From assembly GCA_037045045.1 (NCBI GenBank), contig JBAOHL010000003.1, positions 248,001 to 312,000 on the forward strand: a stretch of DNA of 64,000 nt. The letters are read 5' to 3'. The stretch is from Phosphoribacter sp037045045 (GTDB lineage: Bacteria; Actinomycetota; Actinomycetes; Actinomycetales; Dermatophilaceae). Position numbers and translations under genes: made by a program. A model generated the notes under the pieces. It ran no database searches, was not told the DNA's origin, and worked only from the letters and a program-made list of their open reading frames with translations. Every line of letters starts with the position of its first letter. The first letter of the stretch is position 1. This document shows positions 49,270 through 61,431 of this stretch, in pieces.

Positions 49270-50064
49270 ATGACCACCACCTCCCCGGCGGCGCCGGTCC
49301 TGTCGATGACCGGAGTGTCCAAGCGCTTCGGCGCGGTCCAGGCGCTCAAGGACATCGACTTCGACGTCCGCCCCGGGGAGGTGGTGGCGCTCGTCGGCGA
49401 CAACGGCGCCGGCAAGTCCACCCTCGTCAAGGCCATCGCCGGGGTGTACACCCCCGACGAGGGCACCGTGGTCTTCGACGGCCGGACGGTGGTGATCTCC
49501 TCCCCCGCCGAGGCGCAGCGGTTGGGGATCGCCACCGTCTTCCAAGACCTGGCCCTGTGCGACAACCTCGACGTCGTCGCCAACCTGTTCCTCGGCAACG
49601 AGTTGCGCCGGGGCAGGGCACTCGACGAGATCACCATGGAGCGGGAATCCTGGCGGCTGCTGCGCGAGCTCAGCGCCCGTATCCCCAGCGTCCGGATCCC
49701 CATCGCCAGCCTGTCCGGGGGCCAGCGTCAGACCGTCGCCATCGCGAGGTCGCTGCTGGGACGTCCCAAGGTGGTCATGCTCGACGAGCCCACCGCCGCC
49801 CTCGGGGTCGCCCAGACCGCCGAGGTGCTCAATCTCGTCGAGCGCCTGCGCGAGAACGGCCTCGGCGTCATCCTCATCAGCCACAACATGTCCGACGTCA
49901 TGGCGGTCGCCGACCGCGTCGTCGTGCTGCGCCTGGGCCGCAACAACGGCGAGTTCCTCGTGCGCGACACGACAAGCCAGCAGATCATCGCTGCGATCAC
50001 CGGGGCGACCACCAACGCAGTGTCCGAGCGCGCCGCGCGCCGCAACCCCACCGAGGAGCTGTGA
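49270..50064 (+). CDS. Sugar ABC transporter ATPase, single-domain form
   Basis: 264 residues with one nucleotide-binding domain: Walker A ALVGDNGAGKSTLVKAIAG, signature SLSGGQRQTVAIARSLLG, Walker B VVMLDEPTAALGV and H-loop ILISHNMSDV. Classical XylG/RbsA have two fused ATPase domains. The short form here, as in FrcA-type systems, must dimerise. GAAAGG precedes the ATG. Its stop overlaps the permease start by one base (TGATG). Confidence 0.92.
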   Translation: MTTTSPAAPVLSMTGVSKRFGAVQALKDIDFDVRPGEVVALVGDNGAGKSTLVKAIAGVYTPDEGTVVFDGRTVVISSPAEAQRLGIATVFQDLALCDNLDVVANLFLGNELRRGRALDEITMERESWRLLRELSARIPSVRIPIASLSGGQRQTVAIARSLLGRPKVVMLDEPTAALGVAQTAEVLNLVERLRENGLGVILISHNMSDVMAVADRVVVLRLGRNNGEFLVRDTTSQQIIAAITGATTNAVSERAARRNPTEEL

Positions 50065-51368
50065 TGAGCACCCCTGGCCCGACGCCGACGCCTCAAGACG
50101 CACCCAACGCCCCGGCTTCGGCCGGAACGGACGTCACTGCGGCCCTGCCGACCGACCTGCAGGACGAACGCCTCGTGGCCTCCGAGGGGCTCGGGGGCTG
50201 GCTTTCGGCCAGCTTCGCCCGACTACGCACCGGCGACCTCGGTTCCTTCCCCGTCGTCGTCGGACTCGTCATCATCTGGGGAGTCTTCTGGGCCCTCAAC
50301 CCGGCGTTCGTCTCGAGCCGCAACCTCGTCAACCTCACCATGCAGTGCGCCGGCGTCGGAACCATCGCCATCGGGATCGTCCTCGTCCTGCTGCTCGGTG
50401 AGATCGACCTGTCGGTCGGCTCGATGAGCGGTCTGGCCGCGGCGGTCCTCGCGGTGACCTTCGTCAACCAGGAGCGGCCCGTGCTGGTCGCCGTCCTGGC
50501 CGCCCTGCTCGCGGGGTTGGTCGTCGGCCTGGTCTATGGGCTGCTCTACACGCGGTTCGGGGTGCCGAGCTTCGTCATCACCCTGGCCGGACTGTTGGCC
50601 TTCCTCGGGGTCCAGCTCATCGTCCTCGGCGACAAGGGGACGATCAACATCCCCTTCGAGTCCTCCATCGCGGACTTCGCCTCACAGCAGTTCCTCCCGC
50701 CCTGGCTGGCCTACGCACTCGCCCTCGCCGCGATGTGCGCCTTCCTCGTCACCCGACTGCGCGCCGAGGCTCGACGGCGGGCCGCCGGGTTGTCGGTGAC
50801 CCCGACGAGCCTGCTGCTCGTGCGCGCGGCTCTCCTGCTCATCGTCCTTGCGGTTCCCGTCTTCCTGCTCAGCCAGGACCGCGGCGTGTCCGTCATGGTG
50901 CTGACCTTCGTCCTGCTCGTCGTCGTCATGGACTTCGCGATCCGTCGCACTCGTTGGGGCCGGTCGGTGCTCGCGGTCGGCGGGAACGTCGAAGCGGCCC
51001 GCCGCGCGGGAATCAACGTCAAAGGGGTCTACATCTCGGTCTTCGCGCTGTGCTCGACCTTCGCCGCCCTCGGCGGGATCTTCATGGCGGCACGGCTGCT
51101 CGCCGCCGGCCAGAGTTCCGGCACCGGCGACGTCAACCTCAACGCCATCGCGTCGGCGGTCATCGGCGGCACCAGCCTGTTCGGCGGCCGCGGCTCGGCC
51201 TACTCGGCGCTGTTGGGCATCCTCGTCATCCAGTCGATCTCCAACGGGCTGGACCTGTTCAGCGTCGGCGCCCCGCCGAAGTACATGGTGACCGGCGCCG
51301 TCCTGCTCATCGCCGTGATCATCGACTCGGTGTCCCGGCGCAGCCGGGCCGCGCACGGCCGGGCCTGA
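50064..51368 (+). CDS. Sugar ABC transporter permease
   Basis: 434 residues of the BPD_transp_2 family with about ten helices. The first ~60 residues are a soluble Pro/Ala-rich tail. Family motifs are IGIVLVLLLGEIDLSVGSMSGLAAA, AVGGNVEAARRAGINV and AIASAVIGGTSLFGGRGSAYSALLG. It resembles XylH. It is the last gene of the importer; metK converges from the other strand 106 bases later. Confidence 0.92.
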   Translation: MSTPGPTPTPQDAPNAPASAGTDVTAALPTDLQDERLVASEGLGGWLSASFARLRTGDLGSFPVVVGLVIIWGVFWALNPAFVSSRNLVNLTMQCAGVGTIAIGIVLVLLLGEIDLSVGSMSGLAAAVLAVTFVNQERPVLVAVLAALLAGLVVGLVYGLLYTRFGVPSFVITLAGLLAFLGVQLIVLGDKGTINIPFESSIADFASQQFLPPWLAYALALAAMCAFLVTRLRAEARRRAAGLSVTPTSLLLVRAALLLIVLAVPVFLLSQDRGVSVMVLTFVLLVVVMDFAIRRTRWGRSVLAVGGNVEAARRAGINVKGVYISVFALCSTFAALGGIFMAARLLAAGQSSGTGDVNLNAIASAVIGGTSLFGGRGSAYSALLGILVIQSISNGLDLFSVGAPPKYMVTGAVLLIAVIIDSVSRRSRAAHGRA

Positions 51369-51474
51369 CCGCCCCTGCCCGGCCGGGGCCATGGGCGTGC
51401 CGCCTGGACGCGGCATACCCACTGCGGCAGCGGCTTACCGATGACCGGCTGGGTCCGCCCGACGACGTACGGAG

Positions 51475-52698
51475 CTAGCCGCGGACGGCGGCGGCCAGCG
51501 CGTCGACCCGGTCGGTGCGCTCCCAGGTGAAGGCCCCGTCGACTCCCGGCACGCCGGTCCGGCCGAAGTGGCCGTATGCCGCCGTGGGCCGGTAGATCGG
51601 GCGCAGCAGGTCCAACTCGTCGATGATCGCTCCTGGCCGCAGGTCGAACACCGAAGCGATTGCCGCCTGGATCCGCTCGACCGGGGCGGTCTCGGTGCCG
51701 AAGGTCTCCACGTACAGCCCCACCGGGTGCGCCGCCCCGATGGCGTAGGCCACCTGGATCTCGCACCGCGAGGCCAGGCCCGCGGCCACGACGTTCTTGG
51801 CGACCCACCGGGTGGCGTAGGCCGCCGAGCGGTCCACCTTCGAGGGGTCCTTGCCCGAGAAGGCGCCACCGCCGTGCCGGGCCATCCCGCCGTACGTGTC
51901 GACGATGATCTTGCGGCCGGTGAGCCCGGCGTCGCCCATCGGGCCACCGACCTCGAACCGTCCGGTGGGGTTGATGAGCGTGCGGTAGCCGGAGACGTCG
52001 AGGTGCGAGCCCGAATCGGCAATCTCGGCGAGCACCGGTTCGATGACGTGCTCGACGATGTCCGGGGCGAGCAATCCCTCGATCGACACGTCGGCGGCGT
52101 GCTGGGTGGACAGGACCACGGTGTCCAGGCGCACGGCCTTGTCGCCCTCGTAGGCGATGGTCACCTGGGTCTTGCCGTCGGGTCGCAGGTAGGCCAGCTC
52201 GTGGCTCTTGCGCACGGCGGTAAGCCGCTCGGCGAGCCGATGCGCGAGGAAGATCGGCAACGGCATGAGTTCGGGCGTGTCGTCGCAGGCGTAGCCGAAC
52301 ATCAGCCCCTGGTCGCCGGCACCCTGCTTGTCGTACCGGTCGGCGTCCTGCCCGACCCGGTTCTCGTATGCCGTGTCGACGCCCTGGGCGATGTCGGGGC
52401 TCTGCTGCCCGATCGACACCGACACGCCGCACGACGCCCCGTCGAAACCCTTCGTCGAGGAGTCGTAGCCGATGCCGAGGACCGTCTCGCGGACGATCTT
52501 CGGGATCTCGACGTAGGCCTCGGTCGTCACCTCGCCGGCGACATGGACCAGCCCGGTCGTCACCATCGTCTCGACGGCAACGCGCGAGCGGGGGTCGCCG
52601 TCGAGCATCGCATCGAGGATGGCGTCGCTGACCTGGTCGCAGATCTTGTCCGGGTGCCCCTCCGTGACGGACTCGGACGTGAACAGGCGTGCGGACAC
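51475..52698 (-). CDS. metK: S-adenosylmethionine synthetase
   Basis: Makes S-adenosylmethionine from methionine and ATP. The 407 residues contain FTSESVTEGHPDKICDQVSDA (ATP site), GAGDQGLMFGYACDDTPELMP, the Lys/Mg site TYGGMARHGGGAFSGKDPSKVDRSAAY and the C-terminal YGHFGR. Start GTG at 52698. It is 36 bases downstream of coaBC, which leaves no room for a SAM riboswitch, and none is seen. Confidence 0.97.
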   Translation of the reverse strand: MSARLFTSESVTEGHPDKICDQVSDAILDAMLDGDPRSRVAVETMVTTGLVHVAGEVTTEAYVEIPKIVRETVLGIGYDSSTKGFDGASCGVSVSIGQQSPDIAQGVDTAYENRVGQDADRYDKQGAGDQGLMFGYACDDTPELMPLPIFLAHRLAERLTAVRKSHELAYLRPDGKTQVTIAYEGDKAVRLDTVVLSTQHAADVSIEGLLAPDIVEHVIEPVLAEIADSGSHLDVSGYRTLINPTGRFEVGGPMGDAGLTGRKIIVDTYGGMARHGGGAFSGKDPSKVDRSAAYATRWVAKNVVAAGLASRCEIQVAYAIGAAHPVGLYVETFGTETAPVERIQAAIASVFDLRPGAIIDELDLLRPIYRPTAAYGHFGRTGVPGVDGAFTWERTDRVDALAAAVRG

Positions 52699-52734
52699 AA
52701 GCGGCTCCAGGGATGCTCGGTGGTACGGCGCCGG

Positions 52735-53988
52735 TCAGTCTACGGGAGGGACGAGCAGCGCCCGGATGCCGTCCCAGACGCCGTCGGCCACCGCCCGCTT
52801 GCTCGCCGGCCCGATCGTCACGTCCGGCGAGCCGTCGGCGAAGAGCAGGTGGACGGTGTTGGTGTCCGAGCCGAAGGTGAGATCCCGCCCGACCTCGTTG
52901 GCGACGAGCACGTCGCACCCCTTGCGCCGCTGCTTGGCTCGCGCCAGGTCGAGGACGGAGCCGGTCTCGTCGCCGGTCTCGGCGGCGAAGCCGACCAGCA
53001 GGGGGCGGCGCAGCCCGCGCGCGGTCCGCCCGGCGACGAGGCCGGCGAGGATGTCGGGGTTGCGGACGAGTTCGACGACCGGCTCGACGATCGATTCGGG
53101 GGCCTGACCGGCGGCGTGGACCTTCTTGATCTTGTGGTCGGCGTAGTGCGCAGGGCGGAAGTCGGCGACCGCGGCGGCCATGACGACGGCGTCCGCCGTC
53201 CAGGCGAGCTCCTCGACCTGGGCCTGGAGGTCCCGGGCGGTCTCCACCCGGACCACGTCGACCCCGGCAGGGGTGGCCAGGGCGGTGTTGGCTGCGACGA
53301 GCGTGACCTGGGCCCCTCGGGCAGCGGCGGCTTCGGCGAGGGCGTAGCCCTGCTTGCCCGAGGACCGGTTGCCGAGGTAGCGCACCGGGTCGAGCGGCTC
53401 GCGGGTGCCCCCTGCGGTGACGACGACGTGCCGACCGTGCAGCCAGCGGTCCTCGACCGCCCCGCCGGCGACGATGGCCAGGCACGCGGCATACAGCTCG
53501 GGCGACTCGGGGAGGCGACCCGGGCCCGAATCGGCGCCGGTCAGCCGTCCCGAGGCCGGCTCGACGACGTGGGCGCCGCGGGCGCGCAGCGTGGCGACGT
53601 TGGCCCGGGTGGCGGGGTGCTGCCACATCTCGGTGTGCATGGCCGGTGCGTAGACGACCGGGCAGCGGGCGGTGAGCAGCGTCGCGGTGAGCAGGTCGTC
53701 GGCCATGCCGGCGGCGGCCCGGGCCAGCAGGTCGGCGGTGGCCGGCGCGACGACGACGAGGTCGGCCTCTTGGCCGATCCGCACGTGCCGGACCTGCTCG
53801 ACGCTGGTCCACACGTCGGTGGCGACCGGCCGGCCCGAAAGGGCCTCCCAGGTGGCCAGCCCAACGAACCGCAGCGAGGCCTCGGTGGGCACGACGGTGA
53901 CCTCGTGGCCGGCCTCCGTGAACAGCCGCAGCAGGGCGGCGGCCTTGTATGCCGCGATGCCCGCACTGACTCCCAGCACGACCCTCAT
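52735..53988 (-). CDS. coaBC: Bifunctional phosphopantothenoylcysteine decarboxylase / phosphopantothenate-cysteine ligase
   Basis: Two consecutive steps of coenzyme A synthesis. The CoaC half (about 1-175) has VLGVSAGIAAYKAAALLRL, the FMN-binding VVAPATADLLARAAAGMADD and the substrate clamp PAMHTEMWQHPAT. The CoaB half has HVVVTAGGTREPLDPVRYLGNRSSGKQGYALAEAA, DAVVMAAAVADFRP and KIKK. The 417 residues are the normal length. It lies between rpoZ and metK, the usual actinobacterial order. Confidence 0.96.
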   Translation of the reverse strand: MRVVLGVSAGIAAYKAAALLRLFTEAGHEVTVVPTEASLRFVGLATWEALSGRPVATDVWTSVEQVRHVRIGQEADLVVVAPATADLLARAAAGMADDLLTATLLTARCPVVYAPAMHTEMWQHPATRANVATLRARGAHVVEPASGRLTGADSGPGRLPESPELYAACLAIVAGGAVEDRWLHGRHVVVTAGGTREPLDPVRYLGNRSSGKQGYALAEAAAARGAQVTLVAANTALATPAGVDVVRVETARDLQAQVEELAWTADAVVMAAAVADFRPAHYADHKIKKVHAAGQAPESIVEPVVELVRNPDILAGLVAGRTARGLRRPLLVGFAAETGDETGSVLDLARAKQRRKGCDVLVANEVGRDLTFGSDTNTVHLLFADGSPDVTIGPASKRAVADGVWDGIRALLVPPVD

Positions 53989-54016
53989 CGATTGTCCGGC
54001 CGGCGCGACAGAGGGC

Positions 54017-54280
54017 TCAGCCCTCCGTGGTCTCCGAGGTCAGCAGGCCCTCGTTGATCTCCCGCAGGGCGATCGACAGCGGCTTCTCGTGGACCTCGGT
54101 CTCGACGAGGGGGCCGACGTAGTCGAGCAGTCCCTCTTGCAGCTGGGAGTAGTAGGCGTTGATCTGCCGGGCCCGCTTGGCCGAGTAGATGACCAGCGCG
54201 TACTTGCTGTCCGCGATGGCGAGCAGGTCGTCGATGGGCGGCTTGGTGATCCCGATGGGGTTGGCCACGGTTCCGGACAC
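54017..54280 (-). CDS. rpoZ: RNA polymerase omega subunit
   Basis: 87 residues with GITKPPIDDLLAIADSKYALVIYSAKRARQINAYY, the actinobacterial omega signature, and LSIALREINEGLL near the end. It assists assembly of the beta' subunit. Start GTG at 54280, 14 bases past the gmk stop; coaBC follows after 28 bases. Confidence 0.96.
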   Translation of the reverse strand: MSGTVANPIGITKPPIDDLLAIADSKYALVIYSAKRARQINAYYSQLQEGLLDYVGPLVETEVHEKPLSIALREINEGLLTSETTEG

Positions 54281-54294
54281 GGACGATCTCGTTT

Positions 54295-54930
54295 CTACGG
54301 GGAACTGGGGGTGCTGCCTGGCGCCACCGCCGAGGGAGGCCGGGGCGAACTCATCAATGATACGAGTTCCTCGCTGGCCCGGCGAACATCGTCGTTGACG
54401 ACGACGATGTCGAACTCCTCGGCGGCGGCCAGTTCCGTGCGGGCGGTCTGCAGCCGGACCGCCCGTTCGGCCGGCGTTTCGGTGCCCCGGCCGACGAGCC
54501 GGCGGACGAGTTCGTCCCAGCTCGGGGGGGCGAGGAAGACGAAGAGCGCCTCGGGCATCGACGCGCGGACCTGCCGGGCACCGGCGAGGTCGATCTCCAG
54601 CAGCACCGGACGGCCCTCGGCTAACGCCCGCCGCACCGGCGCGCGCGGCGTGCCGTACCGGGCCGAGCCGTGCACGACGGCATGTTCGAGGAACTCCCCC
54701 GCAGCGACCATCCTGTCGAATTCGCCCGGATCGACGAAGTGGTAGTGGACCCCGTCGACCTCACTGGGCCGCGGTGGCCGGGTCGTCGTCGACACCGAGA
54801 GCCACACCTGGGGGTAGTGATCGCGTACGTACGCGGAGATGGTCCCCTTGCCGACGGCAGTGGGTCCGGCCAGCACGACGACGCGGGACAGGTATGCCGC
54901 CGAATCCGCCTCGGGGGGCGGCGTGCTCAC
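54295..54930 (-). CDS. gmk: Guanylate kinase
   Basis: Phosphorylates GMP to GDP. The 211 residues have the P-loop LAGPTAVGKGTISAYV, the GMP-binding STTTRPPRPSEVDGVHYHFVD and GEFLEHAVVHGSARYGTP, and LLEIDLAGARQVRASMPEALFVFLAPPS. The C-terminal ~20 residues are Ser/Pro-rich. Its start overlaps the mihF stop by four bases, giving mihF-gmk-rpoZ-coaBC-metK. Confidence 0.97.
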   Translation of the reverse strand: MSTPPPEADSAAYLSRVVVLAGPTAVGKGTISAYVRDHYPQVWLSVSTTTRPPRPSEVDGVHYHFVDPGEFDRMVAAGEFLEHAVVHGSARYGTPRAPVRRALAEGRPVLLEIDLAGARQVRASMPEALFVFLAPPSWDELVRRLVGRGTETPAERAVRLQTARTELAAAEEFDIVVVNDDVRRASEELVSLMSSPRPPSAVAPGSTPSSP

Positions 54931-55244
54931 GCCTCGTCGAACCGGGCAATGAGCGCGGCCGCCTGGTTGGCGCCGAGACCCCGGACCCGACGAGATTCCG
55001 AGATCCCGATGTCGGCCATGATCTGACGGGCCCGCACCGGCCCCACGCCCGGCAGGGCCTCCAACAGCGCCGACACGCGCATCTTCCCGACGACCGGATT
55101 GTCCTTGCCTTCCCCGATGACGGCGGCCAGCGATCCCTTGGAGTACTTGAGCCGGTTCTTCACGGCAGCCCGCTCACGACGGGCCAGCGCCGCCTTCTCC
55201 AGCGCGGCGGCGCGCTCCGCAGGTGTCAGCGTTGGCAGGGCCAC
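54927..55244 (-). CDS. mihF: Actinobacterial integration host factor
   Basis: 105 residues of the mIHF family, a small helical nucleoid protein with a helix-two-turn-helix (VSALLEALPGVGPVRARQIMADIGI) and a basic N-terminal helix (RRERAAVKNRLKYSKG). It is restricted to actinobacteria. GTG at 55244 gives the standard length (VALPTLTPAERAAAL); a frame to 55268 adds eight codons. Upstream lies 142 bases without a gene, where the mihF-gmk-rpoZ promoter should be. Confidence 0.94.
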   Translation of the reverse strand: MALPTLTPAERAAALEKAALARRERAAVKNRLKYSKGSLAAVIGEGKDNPVVGKMRVSALLEALPGVGPVRARQIMADIGISESRRVRGLGANQAAALIARFDEA

Positions 55245-55386
55245 GGTTGGTACTCCTCGATCCATCACGTCGATGCGACGAACCTACCCACGGCCACCGG
55301 CGGCTCGCAACGAGGGGCCGGCGCCGGGACGGTTCTTTCGCGAAGTTCGGGCCGGGCGGCTGGTCGCGCCGGTCAAAGGGCCGTGC

Positions 55387-56256
55387 TCAAGTCCCCCTGA
55401 CGAGTTCGCGCAGGTCGGCTGTGACGCTGCGGACGCGCTCGATGAGGGCGGCCGGCTCGGGTCCGGCCCCGAGCAACTCCCTACTGGTGGAAGCCAACAC
55501 CCGGGGCAGGGCCTCGCCGAATACCCGGCGCAGGTCCGCGCCGGTCGCTCCCTGGGCGCCCACCCCGGGCGCGAGCAGCGGCGCGTTGGCGGCAGCCAGA
55601 CCCAGGCCGAGCCGCTCGACCGCATCACCGACCGTGGCCCCGACGACAAGTCCGACGCTGCCGAGTTCCCCCCGAGCAGCCGCAGGCGCGTTGTCCCGAC
55701 TCGCCCCAGCGACGACGTGGCCCGCGACGCTTATCCCGTCGAGGGTGGCGTGCTGGACGCCGGGGCCCTCGGGGTTGGAGGTCAGCGCCAAGACGAACAC
55801 GCCCCGGCCGGTGCTCTGGGCGAGATCGACGGCTGGGCGCAGGGACTCGTACCCGAGGTAGGGGCTCAGGGTGATCGCGTCGGGGGCGTGCGGCGCATCG
55901 GCGGCGAGGAATGCCTCGGCGTAGGCCTGCATCGTCGTGCCGATGTCCCCCCTCTTGACGTCGAGGATGGTCAAGGTCCCTGAGGCGGTGAGGTCCGAGA
56001 CGACTCGTTCCAGGGCGGCGATCCCCGCCGAGCCGAAGAGCTCGAAGAATGCCGACTGGGGCTTGACCGCGGCCACCCGGCCGGCGAACGCCTCGACGCA
56101 GGTGCGGGCGTACCGCTCGACGCCGCGGACGTCGAAGTCCAGGCCCCACGCTTGCACCAACGACCGGTGCGGGTCGATCCCCGCACACAACGGTCCGTGC
56201 TCGTCCATCGCGGCCCGAAGCCGCACCCCGAAGCTCGGTCGGTCTGGAGCGCTCAC
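55387..56256 (-). CDS. pyrF: Orotidine 5'-phosphate decarboxylase
   Basis: Last step of UMP synthesis. The 289 residues match the longer type 2 PyrF: FGVRLRAAMDEHGPLCAGIDPH, VAAVKPQSAFFELFG, the catalytic ILDVKRGDIGTTMQAYAEA (Lys and Asp), TLSPYLGYESLRP and LLAPGVGAQGAT. Start GTG at 56256 overlaps the pyrD stop by four bases. It is the last gene of the pyr operon in this window. Confidence 0.96.
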   Translation of the reverse strand: MSAPDRPSFGVRLRAAMDEHGPLCAGIDPHRSLVQAWGLDFDVRGVERYARTCVEAFAGRVAAVKPQSAFFELFGSAGIAALERVVSDLTASGTLTILDVKRGDIGTTMQAYAEAFLAADAPHAPDAITLSPYLGYESLRPAVDLAQSTGRGVFVLALTSNPEGPGVQHATLDGISVAGHVVAGASRDNAPAAARGELGSVGLVVGATVGDAVERLGLGLAAANAPLLAPGVGAQGATGADLRRVFGEALPRVLASTSRELLGAGPEPAALIERVRSVTADLRELVRGT

Positions 56257-57221
56257 GTCGGATCGCCCCCGGCCGGATGGGGATGCGCCGCGCCCACGGC
56301 GTCGGACAGGGCGGCATACCCCTTGGCCACGAGGAGGCGACGCAGTTCGTCGAGCACCCGGACCGGCGCCTGCGGGTCGTGGAAGGTCGCCGTGCCCACC
56401 TGGACGGCGCTGGCTCCGGCGGCCACGAGTTCGAGCGCGTCCCGCCCGGTGCTCACGCCGCCGACGCCGATGATCGGCGCGGTCGGCACCAGCCCGGCCA
56501 CCATCGCGGCTCGGACCTGCCAGATCGCCCGCACGGCGATCGGGCGGATCGCCGGCCCGGACAGGCCTCCCGTCACGCCGGCGAGGTGCGGGCGCATCCG
56601 ATCGGTGTCGACGACCATGCCGAGGGTGGTGTTGATCATCGTCAGTCCGTCGGCACCGGCCGCGAGACACGCGGCCGCGACGGGCACGAGGTCGGTGACG
56701 TCGGGGCTGAGCTTGGCCAGGATCGGCGTATCGGCCGGGACCTGCTCGCGCACCGCGGCGATCACCTCCGCCGAGGCGTCGGGGTCGATGGCGAAGACGA
56801 GCCCTCGGTTGGCGACGTTCGGGCAGGAGATGTTCACCTCGATGCCGACGAGTGCTCGTCCGTGCGGACTCGCCACCAGCCGAGCGGCCACCTCGGCGAA
56901 CTCGGGGCTCGATCCCCCGGCCACCGACACCAGCGCGCGGGCGCCGACCGAGGCCAGCCAGGGCAGGTCCTCGGCGACGAACGCCTCGATCCCGGGACCC
57001 TGCAGGCCGATCGAATTGAGCATCCCCGACGCGGTCTCGGCCATCCGCGGCGTGCCTCGGCCCGAACGCGGCCGGGCCATCACCGACTTCGTGACGAACG
57101 CGCCAAGCCGTCCGATGTCGAAGAACCGGTGCAGTTCCTTGCCGTTCGCGGCGCACCCAGAGGCGGTCATCACCGGGTTGGGCAGCCGCTGGCCCGCCAG
57201 AGTCACCGACATGTCGAGCAT
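56253..57221 (-). CDS. pyrD: Dihydroorotate dehydrogenase, class 1B catalytic subunit
   Basis: Oxidises dihydroorotate to orotate with FMN. The 322 residues have PVMTASGCAANGKEL, GAFVTKSVMARPRSGRGTPRM, MLNSIGLQGPGIEAF, the catalytic-Cys motif VNISCPNVANRG and IIGVGGVSTGRDALEL. A Cys as base plus an adjacent pyrK define class 1B, which uses NAD+ rather than quinone. Start ATG at 57221 shares one base with the pyrK stop (TGATG). Confidence 0.95.
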   Translation of the reverse strand: MLDMSVTLAGQRLPNPVMTASGCAANGKELHRFFDIGRLGAFVTKSVMARPRSGRGTPRMAETASGMLNSIGLQGPGIEAFVAEDLPWLASVGARALVSVAGGSSPEFAEVAARLVASPHGRALVGIEVNISCPNVANRGLVFAIDPDASAEVIAAVREQVPADTPILAKLSPDVTDLVPVAAACLAAGADGLTMINTTLGMVVDTDRMRPHLAGVTGGLSGPAIRPIAVRAIWQVRAAMVAGLVPTAPIIGVGGVSTGRDALELVAAGASAVQVGTATFHDPQAPVRVLDELRRLLVAKGYAALSDAVGAAHPHPAGGDPT

Positions 57222-58110
57222 CAGTGCCCCCCCTGCGCTGGTGCCCCGACGGCGTCGGCGGGCACGGTACCCCGACCGTCGACGAGCGCGTCCCAGCGCA
57301 CCCGGTCGCCGCGGAATACCGGCCCTTCGACACACGAGCGGACCATCCGGGTCGACCCGTCGCGCCCGCGCACCGGCAACACGCAGGTCATGCACACCCC
57401 GACCCCGCAGGCCATGGCCTCCTCGACGGCGACCTGGGCCACCGCTCCCTCCCGCTCGGCGATCTCGGCGACCGATTGCAGCATCGGCATCGGGCCGCAC
57501 GCGTAGACCACGACAGCCGAGCTGAGCCGGGCGACCCCGGGCAGAACGTGGCTGACCCACCCTTGGGTGCCCAGCGAGCCGTCCTCGGTCGTCACGGTGA
57601 CCCCGTCGGCAACCTCGTGCGCCTGCTCCACGCCGAAGAGTCGATCGGCGCTGGCCGCCCCGAGGATCAGCTCGGTGGCGCAGCCGCGTTCGCGCAGCGC
57701 CTCGGCGAGCCAGAACAGCGGCGCACTGCCGTAGCCGCCGCCGACGAGCACGCACGGCACCGGGTCGGTCGGCAACGGGAACGGCCGTCCGAGCGGCCCG
57801 ACGAGGTCGACCTCGCCACCGAGCGCGAGGTCGGTGAGCCACACCGTGCCCGGCCCGTGCGCAGCGACGACGATCTCGACGGTGTCGGCCGCGACGTCGA
57901 CCCGGTAGATCGAGAAGCAGCGCCGCAACAGGGTCGCCGCGGTGGGGCCCCCGACGGTCAGCGCGACGAACTGGCCGGGTCGGGCCAGGGCGGCGACCCC
58001 CGGCGCGGCGAAAGTCATCCTGCGGTAGGCGCCCTCGACCCCGGCCGAGACGAGTCGCGCCGTGACCTGCCCGACGTCGCGCGACGGCATACCGGGGCTC
58101 GTCGTGGCGC

Positions 58111-58114
<4 letters not shown>
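57221..58114 (-). CDS. pyrK: Dihydroorotate dehydrogenase electron-transfer subunit
   Basis: 297-residue FAD and [2Fe-2S] subunit passing electrons from PyrD to NAD+. RRCFSIYRVDV is the FAD site, CVLVGGGYGSAPLFWLAEAL the NAD site and YACGPMPMLQSVAE the typical reductase end. CGVGVCMTCVLPV with a later CVEGPVF supplies the four cluster cysteines. Start GTG at 58114 overlaps the carB stop by four bases. Confidence 0.94.

Positions 58115-61430
<3,316 letters not shown>

Positions 61431-61431
<1 letters not shown>

Noticed and set aside
52699..52734. SAM riboswitch before metK
   Set aside because: Only 36 bases separate coaBC and metK, too short for any SAM riboswitch class with its platform.
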